Assembly: GCF_900005765.1 (NCBI RefSeq)
Contig: NC_041685.1
Location: 558,001-622,000 of the forward strand
DNA: 64,000 nt
Origin: Plasmodium relictum
Taxonomy: Eukaryota; Apicomplexa; Aconoidasida; Haemosporida; Plasmodiidae
Reading direction: 5' to 3'
Each line of letters starts with the position of its first letter. Positions within the stretch are counted from its first letter, which is position 1. Shown one piece after another: positions 45,537-57,912 of the stretch. The translations under genes and the position numbers were made by a program. Below the pieces are notes generated by a model. It saw only the letters and a program-made list of their open reading frames with translations, ran no database searches and was not told the DNA's origin.

Positions 45537-47134
45537 AACATTTAGAGTAGTTTATTTTTTTCTTTTTAGCTTAAATTATTAATATTTTAAATGCATTTTT
45601 TCTTATGATATGTATATGGGTTTGTATTAGTTCTAAATATAATACTGTTATTATTCCAATTGTTAAATTATACTTATTATTATTATTACAAAATAAGTAA
45701 TTTTAATTATTAGTCTTTTTAATTCCCTATAAAACTAATAAAGTGTATTATTTAAGTTAAGCAGACATATATTTGAACTAAAATCTAATACTTTATACAA
45801 ACCATTTTTTTTGGTAATTTATACTAAGTGAAATTTTTAAGTGAAATGACTTTTTAGTTATATTTTTTTTTATTACAAAGTTTTACTATTTTTTACTTCA
45901 GACAATTTTTTTTTTTTTGAAATAATTTTTTCTTTTATTTATTGTCCAACATATTTTTTTTCAAAAGATGTTAATCTTATTTAAGAAAATTGAAAAATTT
46001 TTGCAAAAAAATTCATAGAGTATATTTTTATATAATTCTTTGATATACAAAAAATTTTAAATAAAAAAGTTTATTAATTTATTAATATAACTCTTTAGAT
46101 AAATTAGCAAAAAAAAAAAAAAAGAGTAAAATAAACCTTTTTTTATATTAATTTATCAAAAAAAAAATAAATTTTATTTTATTTTATTTTAGTAATAACT
46201 TTTGTATTAATGTGAAAGTTTGAAAATTTATTATTAATATCTTGTGAAATTATATATTTCTTCATACTATATATGGAAGATTTTTTATTTTTATGTATAA
46301 GTCAAACTATTCTATTATTCTAGTTTTTTTAATTATTTTTTAATAATACTTTTATTTTATATTAATACTATATATTGTGTATGTATATATATTTTTTTAT
46401 TTATTTTTTTTTTTTTTTTGAATAGTGTTTAGCCAAATACTTAGTTGAAGATACACATCGTGTTTTACGTATTATTTATTTTTTATTCTTTTTATTATAT
46501 TTTATTTTTCTTTAATATAATTTAACATGCAATTATTTTTTTTTTTTGTGCATTTTTAGTTACATAATTAGGTTATAAATTAAAAAAAACAAAAAATTAA
46601 ATAAAAATAAGAAATAGGCAAAAGAAAGAAATGCGATAAGTATCATATGCCCAGAAATATCGGTTGTAATTAGTATTGTGCATATTTTATTGAAACCTCA
46701 AAAAAATATGTATTTCGTATCAAGTGTAAGGAAATCGGAAAAAAAAATTTTAGTTTTTATAAAATAATATGATAAAAAAAGAAAAGGACAAATATATATT
46801 AAAAAAAAAAATAAAGTATAAAAAAAATAAAAATAAAAAGTAAAAAAAGTAAAAATAAAAAATAAAAAAAATAAAAATAAAAAATAAAATAAAACACAAT
46901 TTATTTAAAAAAAAATACAGCAACTGCCTTAAAAAAAAAAAAATATAAAAATAAAAATAAAAATAAAAATAAAAAAATATTTTAATGTAAAATTAAATAT
47001 TTCTTAAAAAAAAAAATTGAAAAATTAAAATTTTTTTTTTAAAAAAGATTTTAGAATTTTTCATTTCATTTAAATTAATTAAAATTTTTTAATTTTTTTA
47101 ATTTATTTGTTTGTAAATACTAAATAATATAAAA
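45537..47134. other. AT-rich gap upstream of BiP
   Basis: The 3' flank of the orphan and the promoter plus 5' UTR of BiP. From about 46800 to 46980 it consists of (A4–6T)n microsatellite. A G/C-bearing patch (ATACACATCGTG near 46451, ATATCGGTTG near 46655, AATCGG near 46733) is the most distinctive part, and I assign it no factor. Confidence 0.45.
46800..46976. repeat. (AAAAT)n-type microsatellite
   Basis: Repeating A4–A6 runs each ended by a single T (occasionally G), in two blocks 160–340 bases upstream of the BiP start, probably in the 5' UTR. Confidence 0.7.
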
Positions 47135-49447
47135 ATGGGAAAATTCAACTTATATTTAACAATATTTACTATTTCTTTGTTAAAATTTATACAAGCCAAA
47201 GATGATGCTAGTACGTAAAATATGTTTTTATTTATTACATATGTTTTTAATGAAAAAAAAATGATAATAAAATATATATGTTTAAAAGTATATTTTTATT
47301 TTATTTAAAAAAAAAAAATAGTTTAAAATATATGATACATTTAAAAATAATATATATATAAATATGCACGCACTTTTATATATGGACTTTTAAGTTTTAT
47401 ATTTATATATGTTTACATATACCCATTTCTTTTCTTTTTTTTTACTTATTTTATTTTACACATAATTTTTTTTTCTTTTCATAAACTTTTATGTATATTT
47501 AATTAGTTTTTAATGTATTTCACCTAATTTATTATTATAATTTTTTTTGTTTTTTTTTTTTTAGTCGAAGGGCCAGTTATAGGAATTGATTTAGGTACTA
47601 CTTATAGTTGTGTTGGTGTATTCAAAAATGGAAGAGTGGAAATAATAAATAATGAGTTAGGAAATAGAATTACTCCATCCTATGTATCATTTGTTGATGG
47701 AGAAAGAAAAGTTGGTGAAGCTGCTAAGTTAGAAGCTACTTTACATCCAACACAAACTGTCTTTGATGTGAAAAGATTAATAGGTAGAAAATTTGATGAT
47801 AAAGAAGTAGTTAAAGATAGAAGTTTGTTACCTTATGAAATAGTGAACAAAGAAGGAAAACCAAATATTAAAGTTAAAGTTAAAGATAAGGATACAACTT
47901 TTGCTCCTGAACAGATTAGTGCAATGGTGTTAGAAAAAATGAAAGAAATTGCTCAATCTTTCTTAGGTAAGCCAGTAAAAAATGCAGTCGTCACAGTACC
48001 TGCATATTTCAATGATGCTCAGAGACAGGCTACAAAAGATGCTGGCACAATTGCTGGTTTAAATATAGTTCGTATAATAAACGAACCAACGGCTGCTGCT
48101 TTAGCATATGGATTAGATAAAAAAGAAGAAACAAGTATTTTAGTATATGATTTAGGTGGTGGTACATTTGATGTTTCAATCCTTGTTATAGATAATGGTG
48201 TTTTTGAAGTTTATGCTACAGCAGGAAATACTCATTTAGGAGGAGAAGATTTTGATCAAAGAGTCATGGATCACTTCATTAAAATTTTTAAAAAAAAAAA
48301 TAATATTGATCTTAGAAGTGATAAAAGAGCTATTCAAAAATTAAGAAAAGAAGTCGAAATAGCCAAAAGAAATTTATCTGTTGTCCATTCAACCCAAATT
48401 GAAATTGAAGATATTATTGAAGGGCATAATTTTTCAGAAACTTTAACAAGAGCAAAATTTGAAGAATTAAATGATGACTTATTTAAAGAAACATTGGAAC
48501 CAGTTAAGAAAGTTTTAGAAGACGCTAAATATGAGAAAAGTAAAATTGATGAAATAGTTTTAGTAGGTGGTTCAACACGTATCCCAAAAATTCAGCAAAT
48601 AATTAAAGAATTTTTTAATGGAAAAGAACCAAATAGAGGTATTAATCCCGACGAAGCTGTAGCATATGGTGCTGCTATACAAGCAGGTATAATTTTAGGT
48701 GAAGACTTACATGATGTTGTATTATTAGATGTTACTCCATTAACCTTAGGTATAGAAACTGTTGGTGGTGTTATGACACAACTTATTAAAAGAAACACTG
48801 TTATACCAACTAAAAAATCTCAAACATTTTCTACATACCAAGACAATCAACCAGCTGTATTAATCCAAGTTTTTGAAGGAGAAAGAGCTTTAACAAAAGA
48901 TAACCATCTTTTAGGAAAGTTTGAATTGTCTGGTATTCCTCCAGCTCAAAGAGGTGTACCAAAAATTGAGGTTACATTTACTGTCGATAAAAATGGTATA
49001 TTACATGTAGAAGCAGAAGATAAAGGAACAGGAAAAAGCAAAGGTATTACTATTACTAATGATAAAGGTAGATTATCTAAAGAACAAATAGAAAAGATGA
49101 TTAATGATGCAGAGAAATTTGCAGATGAAGATAAAAATTTAAGAGAGAGAATTGAAGCTAAAAATAATTTGGATAATTACATTCAAAGTATGAAAGCAAC
49201 AGTTGAAGATAAAGATAAACTAGCAGATAAAATTGATAAAGAAGATAAAGATACAATTATGAATGCCGTTAAGGAAGCAGAAGATTGGTTAAATAACAAT
49301 TCAGAAGCAGATACAGAGTCACTAAAACAAAAATTGAAAGATGTAGAAGCTATTTGCCAGCCAATTATTGTAAAACTTTACGGTCAACCTGGTGCAGGTT
49401 CACCCCCACCAAACGCAGATGAAGATATTGAAAGTGATGAGTTATAA
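47135..49447 (+). CDS. BiP: ER Hsp70 chaperone BiP/GRP78 (2 exons)
   Basis: Exon 1 is 47135–47210 and exon 2 is 47565–49447, with a 354-base GT–AG phase-1 intron, giving 652 aa, the length of P. falciparum BiP. The start [20 protein letters not shown] is a signal peptide; the join gives [20 protein letters not shown], which restores the Hsp70 phosphate-1 loop. Further marks are [39 protein letters not shown], the substrate-binding domain, and the C-terminal ER-retention signal SDEL. BiP folds and translocates proteins in the ER lumen and buffers ER stress. The intron sits just after the signal peptide. Base composition is less AT-rich than the neighbours, as expected for a highly expressed gene. 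It converges on GAP50. Confidence 0.97.
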
Positions 49448-51091
49448 TTTTTATATATCTATTTTTTTTTTTTTTTATATAATGGAATATATAAAATATA
49501 ATTATTTAAAGTAAATAAATAATTTTATTATAAAATTTCTCTTGTATGAATAAATAAATGAAAATTTATATGTTTCTTTTTTCTATATAACATTTTTTTT
49601 TTTTTTGATTTATCGAGAGATTTTCTATTAAAATTTTATGATAATTTCAAAAAAGAAAAAGAAATAATACATAAAAAAAATTAAGTAATTTTGCAGTTGC
49701 AATATCATTGTAATGTATGTACATGAGAAGTAAATGAAAAGAACAAAAATAAGGATATATAATAATATTTCATTTTAATTTTTTTTATATATTTATCAAT
49801 TTTTTAAATTATATATATATAGATACTGCATAAAATTAAAATAATTAAATTATTCTTTGAAAAGAAATCAAAGTTACAAAATATTAGTAGACTTTTCAAA
49901 TACAAGAAGTAAAATGTATATAAATTAAAAATAATAATACTTCTAAAATTATTACAAATCTAATAAGCACTTTCACAGTGTCTACTTTTATTTCATATAA
50001 ACATAGATAACAAGTGCTTTCCTTTTTATAAATAAAATTATTAAATTGATAATTTTTCTTTTTAAATTAAAATTTCATATTTAATTAATCTTTCCTTTTT
50101 AGTAAAAAAAATACTTAGAGTGTATTTGTACTTTTTGATCCACTGTAAAGTTAACTTTAATTATTTTTATTATATAATTATAAACTGCTTGTTTAAAAAT
50201 ATATTATTCATTTAAATACCTTTAGTCTGATTATATATAATAAATAAACTTATTAAAATAGAAAATAAACGAGAAATGCAAATGTGTAAAATTTACATAG
50301 AAGAATTAAGTATTCGGAAGCATTGATAAGATGTTTTGTTTATGCGTTGTGACTTTAAGTCAAATATACCTTATTATTAATAGAACTATAAACACTTTTA
50401 AGAAATTTGTTATTATTAGTTATTTTTTTTTTAATGTAACCCTTTACTTTTGAAGAAAAAGATATCTTCATATATTAAAATTCTAAAAATATTTCTATTA
50501 TTTAAAAATAGAAATTTTTTTTGCATTTTAATCTTGCTTCAGTTGTAACACATTATAAGCATTTAACAGCATTTTGAATATTTAAATTTATGTATATTTA
50601 TATAATTGCATAATTATAAAAAATATAAAAATGTATGTATACTTTTTGGCATTTTCATTTTATGATTAAAAAAAAAATAAAAAAATAAAAATTTTTACAT
50701 TTTTTTCATTGTAGTTCTAAATATTTAAAAAAAAAAAAAAAAAAACTAAAAAATAAAATAAATACAATAATTTTTTTTTTTATAAAAATTATACTAAAAT
50801 AAAAACAAGTAATACATAAAAAAAATATATATATATACACCAACTTTAATAAATCTGAAGAAATGTTTTATTTAAACTATTAATAACCTTAAATATATAA
50901 ATGTATTTTATTTGTGTATCTGTTTACTTCAAAACTCTCTCTCTATATATATATATACAATTATCTTGAATTCATATATAATTTAAATATAAAAAAAAAT
51001 TATAAATTATGTAATGCTTTAATGTTTATAAAATATATTCATTCACAAAATTTTTCAAAAAAATAAAATAAAATAAAATAAAGAATTAAAA
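49448..51091. other. Convergent gap, BiP / GAP50
   Basis: The shared 3' flanks of BiP and GAP50. A TGACTTTAAGTCA near-palindrome lies at 50350–50362. No gene or relic is visible. Confidence 0.5.
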
Positions 51092-52279
51092 TCATTTCAT
51101 ATTTTTTGATAGAAATGATGATGCACCAATAAAAATAATTAATGAACCTATAAGTAAACCAACAGTACCAACAATTTTAACAAAGGTATCTTTATTTCCC
51201 ATAGGGCCACTTGCAGGAATATCTATTAATTCAACCTTTGGTAAAGAGGAAACATATTGTAAAGAATTTAATTTATCAAGACCTCTTTTTGTTTTTAAAT
51301 TAGTTTTATGTGTATAAATAACATCACCTTTTTTACTACTAATAAATTTTGTAACAATGCCATTGTTAGTTAATTCATGTAAACAAAAACCTATATCATT
51401 ACTAAAAAAGACAGAATTAGATGATTTAATAGCTGGTTTTCCACTTGCCACAGCACCTGATCCACATGTTATGTGTGCAATATCATCATCCTCTATCACT
51501 TCCATATTATTGTCATGACCAGCAATATATAAATCTACTTGAGCATCTTTTAATAATGGTAATAAGTAATATGCTAAATAGGAATTTCCTCTTGATGATC
51601 CAGAAGAATAAATTGGCTGATCGCCTATTACAATTATGAAATCAGCAATTTTTTTTGCTACAGATAATTGAGATTTCAGATCATCCCATGCTCTTTCGTG
51701 AATATTTTTATAAGGAAAATTTGCTGATAAGATCCATGTATCAATAAAAATAAAAGCTGAAGCCATATCTTTATGACCAGTTTTAACTATTGATGGGCCT
51801 GTTGAAACAGTAAAATGTGTAAAGTAGTGATACCAATAATTTGGGATAATCCATTTAGGATATTCAGTTGCATCTTCTTCTTTTTCAATAGTGGTTTGTC
51901 CGTCTTTTTCTACATATATCCCTTGTCCTTTTAATACTTCGGAGTTATAATTACCTGCCCAGTCACGTGATCCTAATACTGTAAAGAAGGGCATATACAT
52001 ACTTCCATTTTCTTCTGCATATACGTCTTCATATAAACTTTTCCATGCAGGATCATTTAATCCTTTTACACCATCTAAAAAATTAGAACCTGGGCTTACT
52101 ATAAATGTTACTCGTTCATTTTTAATATATTGTTTTAGATATTTTGCATTTAATAATTGAGATTTTGATTCTTTTCCCCAATCACCCAAGGATGCAAAAC
52201 GTAATTGACATTGTATTTGGTAAATGGTTATAAAGAACAAGACAAAAAAAACATTGAACACTGTTTTACAAACATTCAT
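51092..52279 (-). CDS. GAP50: Glideosome-associated protein GAP50
   Basis: A single exon of 395 aa. There is a signal peptide (about 1–24), then a metallophosphatase-like ectodomain and a C-terminal membrane helix (about 370–390: GTVGLLIGSLIIFIGASSFL) with a short KNMK cytosolic tail. Phosphatase motifs are degenerate: LGDWG (32–35 region) is kept, but SPGSNFLDG, LGSRDWAGN, GDQPIYSSG and AGHDNNMEV replace the usual GDNFYD, GNHD, GHYP and GHDH. This matches Plasmodium GAP50, the membrane anchor of the myosin A–GAP45–MTIP motor complex on the inner membrane complex, needed for invasion and gliding. It was first annotated as a secreted acid phosphatase. It is divergent from the cytochrome b5 gene; a GTGCAC palindrome lies about 965 bases upstream. 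Confidence 0.95.
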   Translation of the reverse strand: MNVCKTVFNVFFVLFFITIYQIQCQLRFASLGDWGKESKSQLLNAKYLKQYIKNERVTFIVSPGSNFLDGVKGLNDPAWKSLYEDVYAEENGSMYMPFFTVLGSRDWAGNYNSEVLKGQGIYVEKDGQTTIEKEEDATEYPKWIIPNYWYHYFTHFTVSTGPSIVKTGHKDMASAFIFIDTWILSANFPYKNIHERAWDDLKSQLSVAKKIADFIIVIGDQPIYSSGSSRGNSYLAYYLLPLLKDAQVDLYIAGHDNNMEVIEDDDIAHITCGSGAVASGKPAIKSSNSVFFSNDIGFCLHELTNNGIVTKFISSKKGDVIYTHKTNLKTKRGLDKLNSLQYVSSLPKVELIDIPASGPMGNKDTFVKIVGTVGLLIGSLIIFIGASSFLSKNMK

Positions 52280-52387
52280 ATTTTGTGAATTAAAAATAAA
52301 AAAAAAAATATAAAAAAAATAAAATAAATATATATGATGATATTATAAAGAAATATTTTATGTATTAATTATACCAAAAAAAAAAAG

Positions 52388-52407
52388 TAAAATAAAATAA
52401 AATAAAA

Positions 52408-52438
<31 letters not shown>

Positions 52439-52463
52439 AATAAAATAAAATAAAATAAAATAA
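52388..52463. repeat. (AAAAT)n/(AAAT)n compound microsatellite
   Basis: AAAAT units, then about eight AAAT units, then AAAAT units again: a symmetrical compound repeat about 110 bases upstream of the GAP50 start, probably in its 5' UTR. Confidence 0.85.
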
Positions 52464-53243
52464 TTAAAATGTGGAAATTATTTTTTTTAATTTATGATAG
52501 TGTATTTATCAAGAAATAACCTAATATTAATATATGGAACAATAAATTCCCGTTCACACTAATTTTTAGCATTCAAAAAAAAAAATGCATATTTCAAGTA
52601 AACGAAATTGTACACACAAAATAGAAAAAAAAAAAAATTAATAACAAATATAGTAAAAATAACAATATATTATTAATAAATATGAATTCAATTGCAACAC
52701 TATTTTTTTTTTTTTTTTTTTAAATATAATATATATATATATACATATATACAAGTAATATATACATAATATGTATACATATATTATGTATATATACAAG
52801 TAATTATATATATATAATATATATATGTTTTTTATATTATTTAAATATTTTTATTGAATATATTTATCAATTAATCTAATTTTCCTTATTAATTTTTTTT
52901 AATAATTTACTTCACACACATAAATGCCCCAAACGCACAAAAATTTTCTATTTTATATATGTGATTAATAAGAAATATTATATATAATGCTTACGCTGAT
53001 AAAGATATGAATTATTTTGGAATAATTCCATTATAAAAGTTTACATTATCTCGCAGAAAATTAATATAAAATAAAAAAAAAAAGAATCTATTAGAGATTT
53101 TTTTATTTTTATTCTTACTGCTTTGCTTTATTTTTTTTTCAAAAGATTTTTTTTTTTCATTTACTATATTTTAAAAAATATTTTTACTCCACAATTTCAA
53201 AGAATAAAATAGTAAGGAAAAAAAAAAATTACGCTTAAAGGGA

Positions 53244-53261
53244 ATTATAGTGCACTATAAT
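53244..53261. promoter_or_regulatory. 18-bp palindrome ATTATAGTGCACTATAAT
   Basis: A perfect inverted repeat centred on GTGCAC, in the shared upstream region of GAP50 and cytochrome b5. GTGCA/GTGCAC is the published core motif of the ApiAP2 factor AP2-I and relatives, which control invasion genes. GAP50 is an invasion-motor gene, so the placement makes sense. Binding here is inferred only. Confidence 0.5.
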
Positions 53262-54873
53262 GAATACTATAAATTTAGTATAAAAAACACTATAAAATAT
53301 CGACAGAAAATTAAAAATAAAAATAAATAATAAAATTAAAAATTCCTTGTATTTGTAAGATAAAATAACTAAAAGATAAGAAACAATGTAAATTTTTTAT
53401 AGTGTTTTTGTAATTTTACATTTTCTAAATATAGACAAAAAAAATATATTAATTTTTTCTTTAAAATTTGTATAAATTAGGAACAATAAAGGAAAATTTG
53501 AACATATATATATATATATATTTATATAAATTTATAAATATATATTTTTTTTTTTTTATATTCAAAATGAGACTTCTAAATTGTTTTTTATTAACTAATA
53601 TAAATCCTAATGTATAATTTCGATTATGATTTTTACATTTTCTTTTTTATACATGTTATTTACAAATGAAAAAATACTTTTAATTTATATAGAAAATCAG
53701 TAAAAGAAAAATAAAAAAAAAAAATAAAAGAAACCACATATTAATATATATAAGTGTAATTTAAAATTTTACTAGCAATACTTAAAATTCTATTTAAACG
53801 GCATTTTATTTTCTTTTGTATATATTTCTTAATAATTAATTTTAAAGCGCCAATTTTAATATTATTTAAGTTTCTTATTAATAATGAAGATATTATTTTT
53901 CACTTTTAAGGGATATTTCTTTATATAAATTTTAATAAAGTTTTTCAAAAAGTATACACAAATTAGTAAGTTTAATGAAATGTAAAGAGAACTTTATTGT
54001 CTCCTTTTATAACCTTTCACTTTTAAGTGTTATCCTCATTATTATTTCATATACCATTAAATATTTCTTTGTATATAAAATACAGTAAAATTATTTAATA
54101 ATTACAAGTGTTTACATTTTATTGAAATTTAATAAATTCTTTTAATAATATTTAATTCATATAGTCCTGGTGGGGTTTCAAAATGAAATTACTTGTAAAT
54201 TACTCTCCATAAAAATAATATAATTTTGATAAATGCAATTATACAATGCTGTACTAAATCACATTTGATTTGAACATCTATTGGATTTTAAAAAAGAATA
54301 TATATTTTAAAAAGAATTCTAACTTTTCATATGAAAAAAGAATGCAATGATTTCCTTTAAAAATATAGATCTTCATTAAAAAATTAAAATTGAGGAATAT
54401 TCATTGCAATAATTAAAACTTTTAAATATTTTATATTTTAAAGTGAGATACATGAAAAAAATATATTAAAAATATAGCATATTCTTTTTTTTTTAATATA
54501 CTTTTTACATTAAAAGTATGCAGAGGTTTGAAAAATTATAAACTGGTAAAAGAATGTAAAAATAACATAATTTTATAATTAATGACTGAAAAAAAAAAAA
54601 AAAAAAAAAATGCAAATTAAAGGATGCATCAATTACGTCATTCAGGCACTGAATTGCACATACAAGTATACATAAATATATATATATATGTTGATTCATT
54701 GAAGATATATAACAACAATTGTACATCTATCTTTAGTAGAAATTTTTTCATAAAAAAGTTATGAATTTTTTAAATAATAGAACTTACAAAATATAGAGGT
54801 TAATGTATTGAAAATATTATTTTATTCAAAAAGAAAATTGTTTATTCAAATATTTTTTCTATAGCAAGCTAAA

Positions 54874-56089
54874 ATGCCTGAAGTAAGAAAACAAAATATG
54901 CATACTGTATTTTTTAAAGTATTTATCTTTCTCTATATATGTATATCTATCTTAAACTAGGAAAAAAAAGAGGAAAACAAAATTAAGCCTATAAATGTGG
55001 TGGCAAAAAATGATAAATTATTAAATGTAAAACCAAAAACTCCATATGGTAATATATTATTTTTTTTTGCTATTTTTTAATTTTTAATTCTTTCTAGTTT
55101 CATTTTGATTAATGTTCATAATTATTTCAGGAGCAAATCAAATGTTATATATGACCTTATCAGAAAGTCTTAAATATAAATATAACAAAAAAATAAGATA
55201 TTTAACAAAAGAAGAGGTATATTTAATATATAAATTTTATTGTAAAGAGTTTAACTTAATTTTTTTTTTTAATATAAAATATTATAGAATATTTAGAATA
55301 AATTCATTTTATTATGTATATTTTTTCTATAATATTACTTTTTTTTATATGCAGTATATATTAATTTTTCTATTATATTTAAAATATATCTTTTTTTCAA
55401 CTGTTTTCTTATTTTTATATACCTACTTCACAGGTAGCAGAACATAATAAAGAAGATGATGCATGGATAATATATAAAAATAAGGTATATGATATAACTT
55501 TATATCTGAAACATCATCCTGGAGGTAAATAATATAACATTTAAACCACGTAAAATAGAAAAATTTTATTTAATAATATATTTCATTTTATATAAAATAG
55601 ATTAATTTAAAAACATAAATGAAATTATATAACTCATTCATTTTTTTTTTCTTATGTAATAATTTACAATTTTTATTATAGGAAAAAAGATTTTGCTAAA
55701 TGAATCAGGTAAGGACATTACTGAATTTGTTCTAAAATTTCATCCATGGGTTAATGTTGAGGAAATTTTAAAACATACATTTATTGGTATAAAATTTTGT
55801 TTAATTTATAACAAAAAAAAAAAAAAAAAGGAAAAAAAAAATATAGTATATTACTAAAAAAAATTATTTTATTATTAAAATATAATTGCTTTTATTTATC
55901 TTAATTATAATAAATTTATGCATTAAAAAATTAATTTTCCTTCTTTAAAAGAATAAAACCAACATAGAAATGATTCATGTTACTTCTTCTATTCAATATA
56001 TTGTATTACATTTTAATTTAGATTTACACTAATTTCAATATAATGTGTATTATTATTTTAACTTTTTAGGATACGTCAAGGATAAATAA
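54874..56089 (+). CDS. Cytochrome b5-domain protein (6 exons)
   Basis: Exons are 54874–54882, 54961–55048, 55131–55216, 55434–55524, 55682–55786 and 56070–56089; all introns are GT–AG, phases agree, and the total is 399 nt (132 aa). The cytochrome b5 fold is VAEHNKEDDAWIIYKNKVYD, ITLYLKHHPGGKKIL, NESGKDITEFVLKFHPWVNV, then EEILKHTFIG. HPGG gives the first haem-ligand His and FHPW the second. The FHPWVNVEEILKHTFIGYV end resembles the b5 domain of Ncb5or (VHRWVNYESMLKECLVGRM) more than ordinary microsomal b5. There is no C-terminal membrane anchor, so it is a soluble electron carrier. The 9-base first exon is inferred from ATGCCTGAA|GTAAG and the frame. A C-terminal dehydrogenase is absent, so the redox partner is a separate protein. 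Confidence 0.85.
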
Positions 56090-56127
56090 TAAAGCATATA
56101 TATATAAGCATAAAAAATATGGTAATA

Positions 56128-57912
56128 TTAATTTACATTTTTTTCTTGTTCATATAATAAATCAAGTATGTATTTATATTTTGAAACTTTGTTGTCTTTT
56201 GTAGCAGTTACTGTTACATAAGAGTTTCTATTACCAGGAATACAACCACTTACTAATATTTCATTCCTCTCTAAATTCAAACCTAATAATTTTAAATTAA
56301 TCATAGTCCTAAATTTATTTCCATCTTTTCCTGGCATTTTTTTACCTTTTAAAACTCTTCCAATATGAGTAGATGCTCCAATTGATCCTGGTTTACGATG
56401 ATGAGAACTTCCATGAGTCATTGGACCTCTAAAAAAAAAAAAATATAAAAGTGAACAATATTTTTATCTTTATCAGAATACTTCGCTATTGTTATTTATA
56501 ATTATGCATTTATTTATTAAAATATAAAATAAGTTATAATTTTTTTTAATTATTTAAAAATTTATATTATTTTTTATTAATTAAAGTACTCATATATGGA
56601 TAAATATAACATTATTAGTATAAAGCATTTGTATATATTAAAATATTGCATTATTAATATAAATTAAAGAATTTACATACATCAAAATATTATATAATTA
56701 GTATAAATCATAAATTAAAATATTTACATCAATTTAAATATTTCATTATTATTATAAATTTATATTAATATTGTATAATTTGTTAAGATGATATATATAT
56801 TTAAAATTTAAGTTTTTATATTATTTTTTTTGGATAAAACAATTTTTTTTATGCTTTTATATATATATATTTTTTTATATTGTATTAATTACTATATGAT
56901 AATAAAAATTTAATTTAATAATTTTCTAATATGTAACATATATATTACCTATGAAATCCCCATCTTTTAATAACTCCACAAAATCCTTTTCCTTTTGTCA
57001 ATCCTCTAACATTTACATATTTGTAATTATATAAATACGAAACGTCAATTATTTGTCCAAGGACAAAGTTTTGAGGAGGAGTTAATATTAAGCTGCAAGT
57101 ATTTTTAAAATTACAACCAACTTTTGAGATCTGACCTAATTCGGGTTTCAAAATCCATCTACTTTCATCCAATGGTTTACCATATGCTATAGCCGCTTTT
57201 CCAAAATCCAAAAATCTATATATAACATTTGGCATTATTTCAATTAGAGTAGCAGGCATTAATTGGCCATTAGGTGAAAATATTGAACGCATCTCTATTT
57301 TTTTCCCTCTTATTTGTATCTAAGTTATAATGAATTTTATTTATACAATAATTTATTCATATAATATATATTTATTAATTAATTCATTTAAATAGTAATA
57401 GAACATATATGTTTTTTTTTCTTACTCTGTCTAATTCATCCTTATATGGAATATCCTTTAAATGTTCTTGAGGATCAAATGGATCTCTTGCAATAACTAC
57501 TTTTTTTATCATATTAAATTGAAAGCTTCTTCTACTTTTAATCTGTAATTATTATGAAAATATACATAATTATCTTATATTTTTTAAAAAAATTAAAAAG
57601 AAGAAAAGGTATCTTCATTTTTTAAATAAAAAAAAATAATTTCTATTACGTTTTTTTCTTTATTTATCCCATTGTAATACCTTAGATAATTTCCATTTTT
57701 ATCAAAAAAATCTATAAATTTAAAAAAAAAAAAAAATTCACTTTAAATAACTAAAACAGTATAAAATAACAAAAAAAAAAAGAAAAACTATTTGTAAAAA
57801 CAAGGTTATTACTTTTTTCCGAGCAGTTAAAATTACTTAAAATTTTATAGTTATATGAGCATTGAAAAAATGTGGAAAAAATAAAAATTACGTTTATAAA
57901 GTGCCAATGCAT
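56128..57912 (-). CDS. rpl3: Organellar (apicoplast) ribosomal protein L3 (5 exons)
   Basis: Exons on the minus strand are 57912–57813, 57711–57650, 57542–57426, 57319–56949 and 56428–56128; GT–AG, consistent phases, 951 nt (316 aa). The start MHWHFINVIFIFSTFFQCSY is a signal peptide, and about 60 basic residues follow, the bipartite apicoplast leader. The mature part is bacterial-type uL3: GKKIEMRSIFSPNGQLMPAT, PELGQISKVGCNFKN, VNVRGLTKGKGFCGVIKRWG, then GPMTHGSSHHRKPGSIGAST and IGRVLKGKKMPGKDGN (E. coli GKVFKGKKMAGQMGN). uL3 sits near the peptidyl-transferase centre. A mitochondrial role is the alternative, but the leader favours the plastid. It converges on the cytochrome b5 gene with only 38 bases between stop codons. 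Confidence 0.9.

Larger units (their letters stand above)
52280..54873. other. Divergent promoter gap, GAP50 / cytochrome b5
   Basis: 2.6 kb. It contains an (AAAT/AAAAT)n microsatellite at 52388–52463, AT repeats at 52731–52830, an 18-bp palindrome with GTGCAC at 53244–53261, and an isolated GC-rich word GTCCTGGTGGGGTTTCA near 54164. No gene was found. Confidence 0.5.

Noticed and set aside
54150-54200. Telomerase RNA template
   Set aside because: A G-rich word resembling GGGTTYA was examined, but no TAAACCC/TGAACCC template was found on either strand.
54505-54726. Minus-strand Cys-rich 73-codon frame
   Set aside because: Contains a poly-Phe T-run and no conserved pattern; it is in the 5' flank of the cytochrome b5 gene.
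55112-55447. Plus-strand 111-codon frame across cytochrome b5 exon 3
   Set aside because: It reads through an intron; the real exon ends at 55216, where the frame becomes Tyr/Phe/Ile-rich intron sequence.
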